This document shows, piece by piece, positions 12,992 through 24,621 of a DNA stretch of 64,000 nt (positions are counted from its first letter, which is position 1; the number at the start of each line of letters is the position of its first letter). Location: contig JADNYV010000010.1 in NCBI GenBank assembly GCA_015501055.1, positions 372,001 to 436,000 of the forward strand, given 5' to 3'. The position numbers and the translations under genes are program-made. Under the pieces are notes generated by a model. The model searched no databases and was not told the origin of the DNA. It worked only from the letters and a program-made list of their open reading frames with translations. This DNA comes from Mucidula mucida (taxonomy: Eukaryota > Basidiomycota > Agaricomycetes > Agaricales > Physalacriaceae).

Positions 12992-15452
12992 ATGAAATCT
13001 CACATCCCCACCACAATGCAGATGTTCTCTATCACTTCGCCCAACACATGGGCCGCCCTCAACGCGACAGTTGGAGGTCGTTTATTTGGAGGTCTTCCAC
13101 TCGCGTATTCCTGCATTCAGGATTCAACTTCCCCGCAATGCTCTAATGTAACCCATAACTACCTGGATGAAGGTATGCCATATAGTGCTCCATCGTTGTT
13201 CTTGCTCACTGATTCGTCTAGTTTTCCGCACTAATCACGTCGGGGGCTTTGTCAATGCGCAATGGGAATCCTGCCAGGCAACGGGAGAGCAATGCCTTCT
13301 CGACTACACGAACACCAGCGATCTCCGTCCAATAACAGGCGGCGATGGATGCCATCCGGGTAGCGTCTCGAAATTCTATGTATGTCTATTTGCGGCACAT
13401 CAGTTTGATTGCTCAACGCATCATAGATTGATGTCCGCGAACCCAGCGATGTTTCGGCTGCCTTCGCGTTTTCTACAGACAATCACGTCCCTTTGGTTGT
13501 GAAAAACACGGGCGTCAGTAGCTCTTACAACTGCACTTGAGACATACTAACGTGTCGCGCCTCTATAGCATGATTACAAGGGCCGTAGCAGCGCACCGGC
13601 GACTCTTGGGTTATGGGTGCGTACGCGCTGTATTAGCGTGAATGACCGCGGAATTCTCACTTCCGATATTCTAGACCCACAATTTGAAGCAGGTACCCTT
13701 ACCGCCTTCTTCATTCCACTCAGACGTTTAACTATGCACCCCATAGATATCGTATAGTGCGGAGTTCATCCCTGAGGGTTGCAGTGACACTCCCGCGAGT
13801 ACGCCTGCAGTCACCATCGGCGTTCGTGCATCTTTTCTGTCAATGTCTTGTCAATAGCTCATACTGCGGAGTAGGCCGGCGTGCAGTGGTATGAAGCATA
13901 CGCGTTTGCGGAAGCTAACAACATTACGCTTGTCGGAGGTAGGAAGCCCAGTCGATAATGCTATCAATGATAATTCATCTCGGTGGACTAGGAACCGATA
14001 GGTCTGTCGGGGCCTCGGGCGGTTGGCTCATGGCAAGTTCCTTGCTTTCATCTGTCACTAAGGTTCTGATGTGTGTTCCAGGGTGGCGGTCATAGCCTAT
14101 TGTCGAACACGATGGGCTTGGGCGTCGACCGTGTTGTAAGTTGCTTCCTTCACTTCCATTGCTGTTCCCAACTGTCTGGATAGGTACAATTCAAAGTTGT
14201 TACGCCGGATGGACAGTATCGAACAGCCAGCGCGTGCCAGAATCAAGATTTATTCTATGCACTTCGCGGGGTGAGAGTCTTCTTCAATGTCGAAGGCGTT
14301 CAGCGATCTAAGGAATGACAGGCGGCGGCGGAACCTTCGGCGTTGTACTTGAAAGTACTTCCATAGCATCGCCTCCCGTCACGCTCCAGACGGTCATCGT
14401 TTCCTTTAGCCCGACATCCGATCCCAGTCTGACCGAAGAGATGTGGTCCATCATGGTGGCGAACTCCGCTAAATGGGCAGAAGACGGCTGGGGTGGCATT
14501 TCCAACCAGCAAGCAGCGATCTACATCAACCCGGTACTGGACGCAGCTGCGGCTAAGGAGTCTATGGCGCCCTTGATTGAGTTTGGCCAACGTCTCCTCG
14601 CCCTGAAGAAAGCAAACGCTTCCCTTGTCGTCACTACATTCCCGACGTGGTATTCCTTCTTCACAGTCTTTTCCAGCCAGTTTGTTGCAGTAAGTCATCG
14701 TGACACTAATTCACTCCATTCTCACTCGTGTTCTGCTTCAGCGATCTGGTATCCCGGTGGCGTTAACCTCTCGGTTGCTCAGCAAATCAAACTTCGAAAC
14801 TACTGCAAGCCAGAAGGAATTGGTTTCGGCTCTTACTGCTGCGAATGACGCCACAGGCTCTGTGATATTATTGTTTTCAACCCCCGCGTCGTATCCGGGA
14901 GATGACGCGACGAGTGTGACCGATGCGTGGCGGGACAGTTTGACTCATGTTACGCTGGTGACGACGTGGAATTGGAATGCGACGAAGGCGGAGAAGGAGG
15001 GGCAATATACACTTGCTAGCAGTGCTATTGATCATCTGAGGAAAATCACGCCGGATGCTGCATATGTGGTACGTGGATTCTTTCGAGTCGTTTCATTGGT
15101 GGCTTACTGTATATCTCAGAACGAAGCCGATGTGTATGAACCCAATCATGAAGGTGTGTTAGGATATACGTTATGTGACATGCGTTTTCAATTTCATCAT
15201 TTACTCAGCGACGTTTTGGGGTACACACTACGACAAGCTGTTGGCTATCAAGCAGAAGTAGTACGTATATTCCGTCACGTTGATTACTACCTCTCATGTG
15301 CTCATTCAGTGATCCCAATCAATTACTCGATTGTTGGCACTGTGGTATGTGTTTCTGTTCTTGCTTCTCTGGTATTCCATTTGACCTTCTCGTTCGCAGT
15401 GGGCTGGAAACCAGCGTCATCATTATATCAGTGTTACCTTCCCCGAGATTGA
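12992..15452 (+). CDS. FAD-linked oxidase, berberine-bridge type
   Basis: Flavoprotein oxidase of the FAD_binding_4 plus BBE family, which oxidises sugars, alcohols or secondary metabolites with oxygen. The sequence shows HDYKGRS (the HDY flavin-attachment motif), TDRSVGASGGW, GGGHS, DLFYALRG before a Gly-rich TFGVV segment, and a C-terminal BBE tail (ATFWGTHYDKLLAIK, DPNQLLDCW). About a dozen exons run from 12992 or 13016 to a TGA at 15450. No signal peptide is visible at either start, which is odd for a family usually secreted; an upstream exon may be missing. The CxxG position of bicovalent members is not seen, so flavin is probably attached only through histidine. One intron, 14033-14081, has a GC donor. 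At 14268-14271 the donor follows GGGG, and the next exon joins only if one more G is present. The substrate is unknown. Confidence 0.85.
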
Positions 15453-15763
15453 AAGCATCTTGGCACAGAATGATTTGCTGAACATTGTTACTTCAATCGT
15501 TTTTTTTGGACATTCTGCCATTTTTCACGTATTGATACCATGGACATTGAGTGCGTAAAAATGCGCCACATAGCTCGCTAATAGTATTATGTAAGCTGGC
15601 GTTGATCACGTTTCCACGTGTTACGCGTCACCGCGCGTCGGAACCTTTCTTTCTTACCATCACCTTCAAACGTAACTTTACGAAGGTTCCTCAGTAAGTC
15701 AAGAATATGTTGCCTTTCTATGGTATCCCAACGAATGCCATTTAGTTCCTGCTTGTCGCTTTG
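15453..15763. other. Short intergenic region
   Basis: This separates two genes on the same strand. It holds the 3' end of the FAD oxidase transcript and the promoter of Rtt106, with a T-run near 15500. Nothing else is recognisable. Confidence 0.45.
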
Positions 15764-17188
15764 ATGACTGAAACGCCCAAAGCCACATTTGTGGAAACTG
15801 TGTCTTCTCATCTTGCCGAATCTCTGTCCAAGAAATTCAAAAGCTTGGTGCATTCATCTGAAGCGGAGAGTGTCTTGGAAGATGTCTTTCGTTTCGTTTA
15901 TGGTGCCGAATCCAACAGGAATGGGCAGCCGTGGGAAGACAGAACAAAACAAGAGGCTTTGAGGAAAGCCTTGGATGCCCTCTTGAAGCCATCTGACCTG
16001 AAAAGACGGCGGGAAGCGGAGGATATATCTATCGGCGCTCAGTCTGCGAAACGCCCCAAGCTGGGTGGTGATATCGAGGATGATGGCGCGCCCCAGTATA
16101 TCCTCCACGGCGTCTCGGCAACATCACCCGTCCGCAGAAAGGTCGACCTAGTGGTCACCGCGTCTAGTCTCAAGCTCTTGAACACGAGTTCCCAGGCTAC
16201 GGAAGCGGCCATCTCGCTTAGTGATCTGAAGCGTGCCTTTGTGCTCCCCACGCGTGGAAAGACGAAACCCCACTGGACGGTCGTTATCCTCACGGCTGAT
16301 ACCCAGGATAAAGCAGCGCCTTCTCCCCAAGTGATTTTCGGTCTTGACGCGTCCGTTAGCGCAGCGTTCTCAGTTACCGCTACCAGTTCCGAGAAAACAG
16401 CAGTGAAAAAAGGCGACGCCACTTTACCGTATATCCACGCTTTCCTATCCCAAATCGCACTGCCGAATCCCATATACGAAACGGACACTACTGTCTTCAA
16501 AAGCGCGTCCTCCAAAGAGCCCGTCGCCGGCACCGAAGCCTACTTGGGAGCCAAAGTCGGCAGCTTGTGGTTCCTCAAGGACGGTATACTCTGGGGCGAA
16601 AGCAAGCCGTGCGAATTCTGGCCTGCGGATTCGCTGCTCGATATCCGCGTCGTCAGCGCGACGGGCAGGCAGTGCTCTGCGACGATTGTCAGGCGGGCGG
16701 AGGGATACGAAGACGGCGAGGGCGAGGAGACGCAGTTTACGTTTATTGACGGGCGGGAGCAGGATGGGATTAGTCAGTGGGTGAGAAAGTATCGCAAGAT
16801 AACGTCTGGCGCGGCGCCTCCGCCTTCGTTGCCGGCGGGTCCTATAACGATAAACTCGCTGGCGGCGGAATCGGATGATGAGGATGAGGATTTCGAGGAT
16901 AAGGAGGAGTCTGAGGAGGAGAATAGTGATACGAGCGATGAGGAGGAGGAGGGAGGGTCGAATGGGGTGGAGGCGGAGGCTGATGCGAGTGGGGAAGATG
17001 ATGATGGTGACGATGCGATGGATGAGGATGAAGAAGAGGAATTGAAGCCCGAGCATCATCCGCTTATGCGGCCTGGGGCGATGCCGAGGATGTCGCGAGC
17101 GGCGATGGATATGGTAGTTGACATGGTGGAGGGTGACCTAATGGGCACCGGGGATGAAGTTGACGAACTCGATGGTAAGTCTGTGTGA
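15764..17188 (+). CDS. RTT106: Histone chaperone Rtt106
   Basis: Nuclear histone chaperone that binds new H3-H4 and supports nucleosome assembly during replication and silencing. A single long open frame of 474 codons starts at 15764 (MTETPKATF). An N-terminal helical region of about 80 residues is followed by a basic KRRRE...KRPK stretch. The double PH-like core follows, with the family segments VDLVVTASSLKLLN, SDLKRAFVLPTRGKTKPHW, YIHAFLSQI, AYLGAKVGSLWFLKDGILWG and ISQWVRKY. The last 110 residues are strongly acidic, as expected for histone binding. The stop at 17188 may not be real: GTAAGT at 17174 and CAG at 17210 would form a 37-base intron and give an end in DELDEFLVD. No frame problem is seen. 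Confidence 0.92.
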   Translation: MTETPKATFVETVSSHLAESLSKKFKSLVHSSEAESVLEDVFRFVYGAESNRNGQPWEDRTKQEALRKALDALLKPSDLKRRREAEDISIGAQSAKRPKLGGDIEDDGAPQYILHGVSATSPVRRKVDLVVTASSLKLLNTSSQATEAAISLSDLKRAFVLPTRGKTKPHWTVVILTADTQDKAAPSPQVIFGLDASVSAAFSVTATSSEKTAVKKGDATLPYIHAFLSQIALPNPIYETDTTVFKSASSKEPVAGTEAYLGAKVGSLWFLKDGILWGESKPCEFWPADSLLDIRVVSATGRQCSATIVRRAEGYEDGEGEETQFTFIDGREQDGISQWVRKYRKITSGAAPPPSLPAGPITINSLAAESDDEDEDFEDKEESEEENSDTSDEEEEGGSNGVEAEADASGEDDDGDDAMDEDEEEELKPEHHPLMRPGAMPRMSRAAMDMVVDMVEGDLMGTGDEVDELDGKSV

Positions 17189-17597
17189 ATTGTTTTGGGT
17201 TGTCAATTCAGAATTTCTTGTAGATTGAGATATCTGTACTTGAAGAAAGGTGTGGACGCGCGGAATCGAAAAGTTTTTCTGGAGCTGCATGAACAAATAC
17301 CATGCTGCTCCCGAGAACGAGTAGATGGTACCTCTCTTACTATCCATATACCGCCGTACTTTGTGAAGTGCTTAGTGCTGTGCAAGCCAAGAATATATTA
17401 GCTGCCGTAAGAGCGGGCTCGGCAATCAGAAACAATTTTCCAATTGGGTATAACATATCCCGAGACGCGTTCAGGACGCGTCCATCTTGACTTTGCACCA
17501 CCATGAAGAGAAAAAGAGGTGAGCGAATAAGCGTAATTGGCAGGTTGAGCCAGAGTGGCGCAGATTAGTCATACCCCTCTCTGCTCATCCACCCATC
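17189..17597. other. Short intergenic region
   Basis: This is the 3' flank of RTT106 (possibly including its last few codons near 17211-17228) and the promoter of the GH16 gene. No other feature is supported. Confidence 0.45.
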
Positions 17598-19756
17598 ATG
17601 AATGACGGCGGCCCGGATGAGTCGTCTTTGATGCTGTCTCCGACGTCGCACACAACGGCGGCGACGACAACGGTCCGCCGCCAGCGCGCCAGCGCGAACA
17701 CGGCCTCGATGGTGCTCAACGACATCCAGACCACGCCGCGTCTGTTGGGTGCCTCCATGCCGTCGGAATCGTCCGTCTACGACCAGTCCAAATACCCCGG
17801 ATCGCAGTCCAGAAACGATGGGCTGTTTCTTCCTTACGCATATACGCCTGAGCCTGACGATGGCGAGGACGAGGAGGACGATGTGGACGGTCTCAAGGTC
17901 GGACAGACCAGGACGTTTCCCTGGCGAGGGGTGGCCAATGTTTCTGTGCTTGTGCTCATCATGACGGGCCTTGTCATGCTCTTCGTGTTTTATCCGGTTC
18001 TGTACTACTATCAGCGGGGTCCGCGGACCGATGCGGTCTTGAGCAACCCACAGGTCAATCATACTGGTCAAGTTCCCTCACTTATTGGTGTGTTTCTGTT
18101 TTATCTCTTGTCGATGAACGCTGAATGTGTTTTTCAACAGGCGTGCCTTCTCTTGTAGACTCGGACACGCCCAAAGACGTCGAACTCGGACAGGCTACGA
18201 TGGATATCCATACACGCTCGTCTTTTCCGATGAATTTACCGTGCCAGGCCGCACTTTCTATCCTGGCGAAGACCCGTACTGGGAGGCCGTTGATCTCTGG
18301 TATGGCGTTACTGGGGACGAGGAATGGTACGATCCCAGACAAGTCACAACGCGAGACGGAAGTTTGGTCATTACGATGGATAGTGTAGACACGCTTGAAT
18401 CTGGATTAACACCAAGTACGCGCCATCTTCTACGTTCTTGATCATACTCAACATCAATTCAGATTCTACGGCGCCTTTCACTGCGGCGGATAATCACAAC
18501 CTCAACTACCGCTCCGGAATGCTTCAGTCCTGGAACAAGTTCTGCTTCTCTTCGGGATACATTGAAGTCGCGGTCGTACTGCCTGGTCCAAACGAGGACA
18601 CGGCGGGATACTGGCCTGGTGTGTGGACTATGGGTAATCTAGCGCGCCCGGGATTCGTCGCAACGACGGATGGAATGTGGCCGTACACATACGACTCGTG
18701 CGACGTTGGTACTTTTCCAAATCAAACACTAAAAGATCATTCTGGACCTCCCGCAGCGCTGTTTTCAGACGCTTCGCGCGAAAAGTACAACAACGAGTTG
18801 AGTTGGTTGAGCGGGCAACGACTTAGCGCGTGTACCTGTCCAAACAGTGATCATCCGGGGCCCTTCTTGTCATCGGGGCAATATCGAGGGAGAGGCGCGC
18901 CTGAAATCGATGTTTTCGAGGCAGAGATTGATAAATTAGCTGGGGTTGGACAGGTGGTTAGTCAAAGTGCACAATTTGCACCGTTCACTGCCGATTATGT
19001 TTACTTGAACGTAAGTGTCGTTTGTCTTGCCTTCAATTAGCTCACACGCAATCTTAGGCTACCGAGGATGAATGGAAGATTTACGACGAAACTCTGACGC
19101 GCGCAAATGCGTATCACGGATCAGCCGTGCAACAGGCGGTTTCGGGACTGACACATCTACCCAGTGGCGGATTTCAAGGCAGTGACAGGACGTTTGTGGT
19201 CTATGGTCAGTGTATGATTTTTCTTGCAGCATCTTCTTACGTTTCTTAGGCTTCGAATACTATGCCAATCCCGATGCACGGTCTGACGGCTTCATTACCT
19301 GGATCGTCGATGGGAAGCCATCCACCCGGATGGGCGCGGGCGCGGTTGCGCCTGATCCGAACGGATCTCATGTAGGGCAACGGCTTATACCAGAGGAGCC
19401 TATGAGCATTGTGCTCAACCTGGGCATTAGTCGTATGTTCCTCCATGCTTCGTGCCGTTCGAAGCTCACAGTGGACTCTTCTAGCAAACTGGCAAACCAT
19501 CGACTTGACGACGATGATATTTCCGGCTGAGATGCTCATTGACTATGTGCGGGTGTACCAGCGCGATGACTTTATGAACGTCGGGTGCAATCCTGCGGCG
19601 TATCCGACCAGTGGGTATATTGCTGAGCATCTGGATGCGTATACGAGTAAGTCTTTTCAAACGCCGGCTTGGACCTGTTAACGTCTTTTGGAAGATCCCA
19701 ATATCACGGACTGGCAATGGGACAAGCCAAGGAACTCGCTATACGATGGCTGCTGA
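17598..19756 (+). CDS. Kre6/Skn1-family beta-glucan synthesis protein (GH16)
   Basis: Type II membrane protein of the secretory pathway needed for cell-wall beta-1,6-glucan. After a Ser/Thr-rich cytosolic N-terminus of about 110 residues there is one membrane helix (VSVLVLIMTGLVMLFVFY), then the lumenal SKN1/KRE6 domain. Family signatures include FSDEF, WEAVDLWYG, GMLQSWNKFCF, PGVWTMGNLARPG, WPYTYDSCDVGTFPNQT and YNNELSWLSGQRLSACTC. The GH16 active-site motif is GAPEIDVFEAEI, with both catalytic glutamates and the aspartate. The C-terminal NWQTIDL...DYVRVYQ closes the beta-sandwich. Seven exons join well to a TGA at 19754. Between VDSDTPKDV and RTGYDG (about 18181-18195) the frame slips by one base inside an exon. 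Two flanking halves match the family perfectly, so this looks like a missing base. There is no neighbour in the same pathway except the GT90 gene 3 kb away. Confidence 0.92.
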
Positions 19757-20558
19757 TTCGGACATTTGGAACTTGCATGGACTTTGACTCTCCTTCATTC
19801 ATTGTTGTATAGTAGCGTAGCATACACATTCCTTCGCCTCCGCCTGTCGCTTTGCATTGGGACATTCATTTTACAGCAGATTAATACTTTACTACGTTGG
19901 ACCTACAAGATTATAATATATAGATAGCATTAGGAGACGTACCGGGAGTGCTGTTCTCTTTCGACTGAGTCTTCATGCATCCTGGAGCTTCACTAGCGCC
20001 TCACGGAATCAGGCCGAAACAATAACTCCAATGTCCTGACCCGCGCCCCCGCCCTTAGGCTCAGAGTCGTCCCAAAGATGTGATTCTCGTGTCTATTTCA
20101 ACTCAAATGGAGATCTTCGACATCAGATAAGTTCAATGCGTCAATCAAGATCGAAAGAGTATAGGTCATGAAGGCGCCTTCAAGCATAATGGTATATTAT
20201 GCTTATTTCTGCTACCTATCAACTACCTATTCCTTCAACGGAGTTTCAATCCCTCGATTTATTCAACGGGCCTAGCACCGCGCCGTTGGCGCGCCATGGC
20301 GCTGAGCGACCAGGCACCTGCTAGATGCAGGAGAGTGCGAAGCTATCCCAAACGTTCCACAAGTAAAAAAGAAAGAAAGAGTACAGGAGGAGTACAGCAT
20401 CTTTCGGACGCGACGCTGCCGGTGTTTGGCTAACCCGTTATCGGACGTGTTTGCCAACAAACTGTCGCTTTCTCTTGCGCCACCATTGAACGTCCAAATA
20501 TACGCGTCGCTGCTCAATCGCTGCTCTTCTGCTGTGTTCTTGCAGTTCTATCAACCTT
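19757..20558. other. Intergenic, no gene seen
   Basis: About 800 bases with no supportable coding exon on either strand. It contains an A/T-rich stretch around 19900-19930. Confidence 0.45.
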
Positions 20559-20993
20559 TTGAAGCCTCAGAATTTTGGTGCCAGTCTTCATCTGAATTGC
20601 CTTGTTCAATGTTTTGGGCCGAATACTCAAAATATCATCCCCCTGTATCACCCAGGTCTTCAAACGCTCAGTAATGACTCTGGCCTGAAAATGATATTAC
20701 AGCACTCCTTACGCCCAATACTATACTCCGACGACATACCATCCGATTCCGGCTGGCCGCTGCACGCGATGCGAGTCGGGCTGCAGAAACGTCGCGGGCG
20801 CAAAGCGAAACGACTCTCTCTACGTTTAGAGCACATCCCGCTCACCAATTGGTCTGGACAGACATTCCGAGTACTTAAACTAAGACTCGAGTCCGCAAAT
20901 GATATCACTTTGAAATGGCCTCCCCCTCCTCCACCTTGCGTCTTCAACCTTTCGCTCTTGCAGACCATGACCATCCACCGAAGACATGGCTAG
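20559..20993 (+). pseudogene. Possible F-box/LRR-like fragment
   Basis: An open frame of 144 codons with a leucine-rich pattern (LSLRLEHIPL, FRVLKLRLES) and a run of prolines. It resembles the C-terminal half of agaricomycete F-box proteins, but no F-box lies upstream and I could not extend it with exons. It may be a fragment, or not a gene at all. Confidence 0.25.
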
Positions 20994-21214
20994 ATGAAGC
21001 CGACGCGTCGGAATGGGAAGAGCTCAAGGCTGATTTTCAGTTCCTCTATTCCAAGTTGTCCTCTCGATTACGCACTCGCTTCGCGCACACTGCGGTACAT
21101 GCCTGTTGCTGTCTTCAAAACGAGATGGTCAACGCGGCGGTTTCTCTCCCAGTCGGTTAGTGTCATTCGTCTATCCTCTCGAAACTAACTTACCCAAACT
21201 TACAAACTATTTAG

Positions 21215-22000
21215 CTTGGTCAACAGCGATGGTGTACCACGCACAATCAACATTGTCCGCCGCGGATGCACTTAGCCGCGCAGTGTTCTATTTTGTTATG
21301 TGTTTCGGTATCAAGTGTTTGGTACGTTCTCCGAGTCCTTCACCCAATCAATGTGTTCACTCTGAAGAAATGATATAGATAATGACCATCCTCGACTCCG
21401 ACATCGATGCGCAAGTAGAGCGCACCAAGAAGCGCGCGATACCCCGCGGAGCGATATCCACCGAATTCACGCTCGGCGTCTCCCTTGCCTACAACTTCCT
21501 GAGACGCCACCTAATCTCCGCCACATACTCTCAAGCTCACTGACGCCGCTAGGATCTCCATCTCCATACTAGTATGACCACTCTACATTATCTACTCTAC
21601 ATTCAAGCGCTGGACATCCTTCGCGCCCATCCCCCTCGGGCTCATGTTCAACATTGGCGTCTTCACGGGCTGGTCGGACCTCTCCACCGCCGCGCCCTCC
21701 CCGTATATCTCGGCGCGCTCATGTGGACCGTCACGTACGAGACCGTAGGACAAGCGCGATGAGATGCGGATCGGGCTAAAGTCTCTGGCGCTGTATCTGG
21801 GGTTGCGGGTGTGTACGTGCCCGGCAGGATGATGGCGTGGGGCGGGTATCATGATGGTCATGGGGCGGCGTTTTATTGTGGCATCGGTGCGCCGTTGCTG
21901 TGGAGGTGGATGTGGACGATTCGGAGAAGTGCATGGAGTTTTCTTGAGGACGCCTTTTGTTGGAGAGATTTTGCTCGGGGTTGCTACCGGACTGTGTGAT
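21215..22000 (+). pseudogene. Broken UbiA prenyltransferase
   Basis: This is a remnant of a membrane UbiA-family prenyltransferase (quinone, haem or terpenoid pathway). Recognisable pieces follow in order but in different frames. WSTAMVYH and YFVMCFGIKCL match the first helices. LDSDIDAQVERTKKRAIPRG (near 21395-21450) is the first Asp-rich prenyl-diphosphate site, usually NDxxDxxxD, here with the leading Asn-Asp poorly kept. FKRWTSFAPIPLGLMFN and ALMWTVTYETV are later helices. DKRDEMRIGLKSLALYLG (near 21752-21805) is the second Asp-rich site, and a C-terminal piece follows around 21830-21990. A block corresponding to YAHQ before the second site is missing, there are several frame changes, and no start exon is clear. 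Unlike its neighbours, which show a single slip, this copy has multiple lesions and small deletions, so I call it a pseudogene. Confidence 0.65.
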
Positions 22001-22419
22001 GACCCGCTTGCGCGAAGGGAGGAGTTGTGCTTTCGTATCTTTACCGAGAGTCATTATGTACGGCGAGGATAATGCTCTACTTAAAAGTACCATGCACCTT
22101 GTTAGATCTCAAAAGACGGATGTTCACTGGCGCCCGCAACAATCCAGTAATCTACATGTATCACCCTCAATCATAGTGCAAGAAGTATTTTGTGGCGTTT
22201 CACATCTATAGCTCTGGCATACTTGCAAAGAAAAGTCTGTCAAATCTGTAAGCCTTGAATAAACGATCATGCCCTCTTCAACAAGAACTTGGGAAAGGCA
22301 TCGTCGAAAATGAGCAGTACGCGTCCCTTTTATCGTCGTAAACGTTGATACTCTACAATTTATTATACGACCCTGTAGTTTACAACGAAGGATAATTCCA
22401 AATCTCGAAGAAAGCAAAA
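22001..22419. other. Intergenic, no gene seen
   Basis: This lies between the UbiA remnant and the 3' end of the GT90 gene. It is A/T-richer than its surroundings. No supportable feature was found. Confidence 0.4.
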
Positions 22420-24288
22420 TCACAGCGCAAAAAACATTTCTTTCCGATTCACATTCATAACTCTGCTGTACTCAAGGAAAAGTCTGCCCGAATATATCAG
22501 ATCCAGGTCAACACGCAACATTGAGCGGCGGTGACTCACCGAAACAAATACGCGATCATGTCCTCTTCCGCCAATGCGTCTGACTCCATGCATTACCTTC
22601 CAAAGCAATCTTACGCGCCAGATCATCATGACGCCCAACACCATCCAACCCACCACGGAAGAATACAAGCGCGTCATGCAGATCCGACAAGTCGACCTGT
22701 ACGGGCACGTAGTGCACCCACGGCTGCACGCGGTCCAAAAACCACTCCGGATACACAGTCGACTTGAACACCAGCGACTTTGACGACATGAGCTGCTTGA
22801 ACCGCCCCGACCAGCCGTTGCCGTCGACGTCAATGATATACTTGTATTGCCAAGCATCGTCCCGCGAGTGACGATTCCTCAAAGGGGACATCGCTAGCAG
22901 ATGAGCGCACACCGTCCCACAGTTTGACACCTCAACAAAGCCTACATCGAACATGGCCGGGTTGACATATGCGTTCTTCACAGACTCTGCTGGACCCACG
23001 GGTTGATCCTCCGGCGTCGACTTGAGGACATCGATGCTCCCCGGGATACTATTCGTCTTCTCAAGAAGCACCGTTCTCTGCGATCCCTTCCACCTCGTGT
23101 CCTCGGCGTACGTGATCCCCGTATTGGTACCCCGCCAAACTAGGCGCTCGTCTACCTTCTCGTCCCATGCTGGGACATGGGATAAAGTTTCATCGTCTAC
23201 CCAGCCATAGAGGGTGGGGACGCTGATGTCGTGGTGCAACGTTGTGGCGCAAAACGAGAACTCGGGGATCATGGCAGCATGTGGGGAAGGCCCTTCGTTA
23301 TGAGACAGAAATTGACCGTGACTCCACAGCAAGGCAGGGTGGACGCATGGATCCATGGAAAGCAAATGGTCATAGATAAACGTCTTGGGCGGTTTCGGAG
23401 GCGGCGGGCCATCGAGATCGAACGAGATCTGATTCGCTCGGGATTTGGGATGACAGGCAGAACGCCAGCCACTATGTGTAGCTCGAGGGAGATGCTTTGC
23501 CGACAACACTGAGTTTGCAGTATTAGTTGGGACTGCTGGCGTAGAGTGGAACTAACCTGTTTCTGTAGCCGCAGCCTCGAGGAGCGCATCCTCAATGCCA
23601 AAATCCCTCAATCTGTTCGGACGGTCGTCGTGTGAGATAATGGCCCGGAACGGTGGGAGATGATCTTGAACTTCGGAAAGCATCTCTTTAACATCCAGCG
23701 CAGTACGAGATTCACTACCATGTATTGTGACGCGCAAACCGCTGCGCCGACTGTTGGACAAGACGGAGAAATCAGTCTTTGTGGCTTCAAGTTCGGCGTG
23801 AAGATCCTGCAGATCGGCGGGATCCATGCCCCAGTACGGTTCAAGGTCTCGGTGGATCTGGTCGTACTCGTCGGGCAACTGGACATTGTGCCGCTGGACA
23901 TATTCCCACCTGCCAAAGCGTTGATTGTAGCAGCAAACAATCGGTAGTTTACGAACCATTTATCAAATCCTTTAGGCGGATCGCGGCGATACCGCTTACG
24001 ATATTCCTTGACTGCTTCACCGAGAGTGCGACTCGCTCTTCGCTGTTTCTCCTTCCAGTCAAGTTCAGCGCGCGCGATGAGGTCGAATATCGGATGCCTC
24101 CCGTCCGGGTTGACCACCAATAGTCCGTTGGCGTACGTGTGTTCCGCGAGCGGTACTTTGACCTGTGGACGTGGCCCAGGAACGACCTCGACGCGACAGT
24201 CATCTACGATACGCTGGTATGGTCGTCGTAGGTTGTATCCGACGACCAGGAGCACGACAGCAGCCACCAAACTGGCCAGCCTCGTCAT
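22420..24288 (-). CDS. GT90 / CAP10-like glycosyltransferase
   Basis: Golgi-type glycosyltransferase of family 90, related to the cryptococcal capsule xylosyltransferase Cap10. The start at 24288 gives a type II anchor (MTRLASLVAAVVLLVVGYNL). The body follows with PPKGFDKWF, VQLPDEYDQIHRDLEPYWGMDP, and the CAP10 core: FCATTLHHDI, RLVWRGTNTG, YKYIIDVDGNGWSGRFK, SKSLVFKSTVYPEW and VHYVPVQVDLSDL. Introns lie near 23955-23894 (the CAG acceptor before RHNVQL keeps frame), near 23555-23507, and close to the 3' end. The expected HWRKEDMIAYLF ending is reached only by adding one G around 22562-22568. As written, the frame stops just after HWRK. The final exon, LFLEYSRVM, ends at 22420. Otherwise it is intact. 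The donor sugar and acceptor are unknown; mannan or glycolipid xylosylation is plausible by homology. Confidence 0.88.
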
Positions 24289-24621
24289 CGAAGTGCAGGA
24301 AGGAAGGACAAGGGACTCGGGCCCTCGGGAGCGAATAACGTCGAGACATTTGGCCTGTCACTTTTGGCGTACTAGTAACCTTTCAAGTTGAGCGTTAATT
24401 GCTTAGTGGGTAAAGCGGCCGAGTGTCTGCTTGAAACGATGATGATGGTGGGAAGCAAGTGAGAAGTGCCCCTGACTAGGACTTTTCGGCACACAAGAAT
24501 ACTAATTCATAAGATTATGGTATAGCAACATCTCAACGAACGGCACAGTGGCGCATACAAAGTTACACCGACAAATTATTTTTTGTATCTTGAACCTCAC
24601 CAGCTTTGGGCTACAGACATT
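24289..24621. other. Short intergenic region
   Basis: This holds the promoter of the GT90 gene on the minus strand and the 3' flank of the DUF6534 gene. Nothing further is recognisable. Confidence 0.4.

Noticed and set aside
16445..17059. 204-codon open frame on the minus strand across RTT106
   Set aside because: It is an antisense shadow of the acidic repeat-coding region, rich in Arg, Leu and Ile with no motif.
18181..18195. A tiny intron explaining the frame change in the Kre6/Skn1 gene
   Set aside because: The only GT...AG pair there would be about 15 bases, far below the 37-65 base introns elsewhere; a missing base is simpler.
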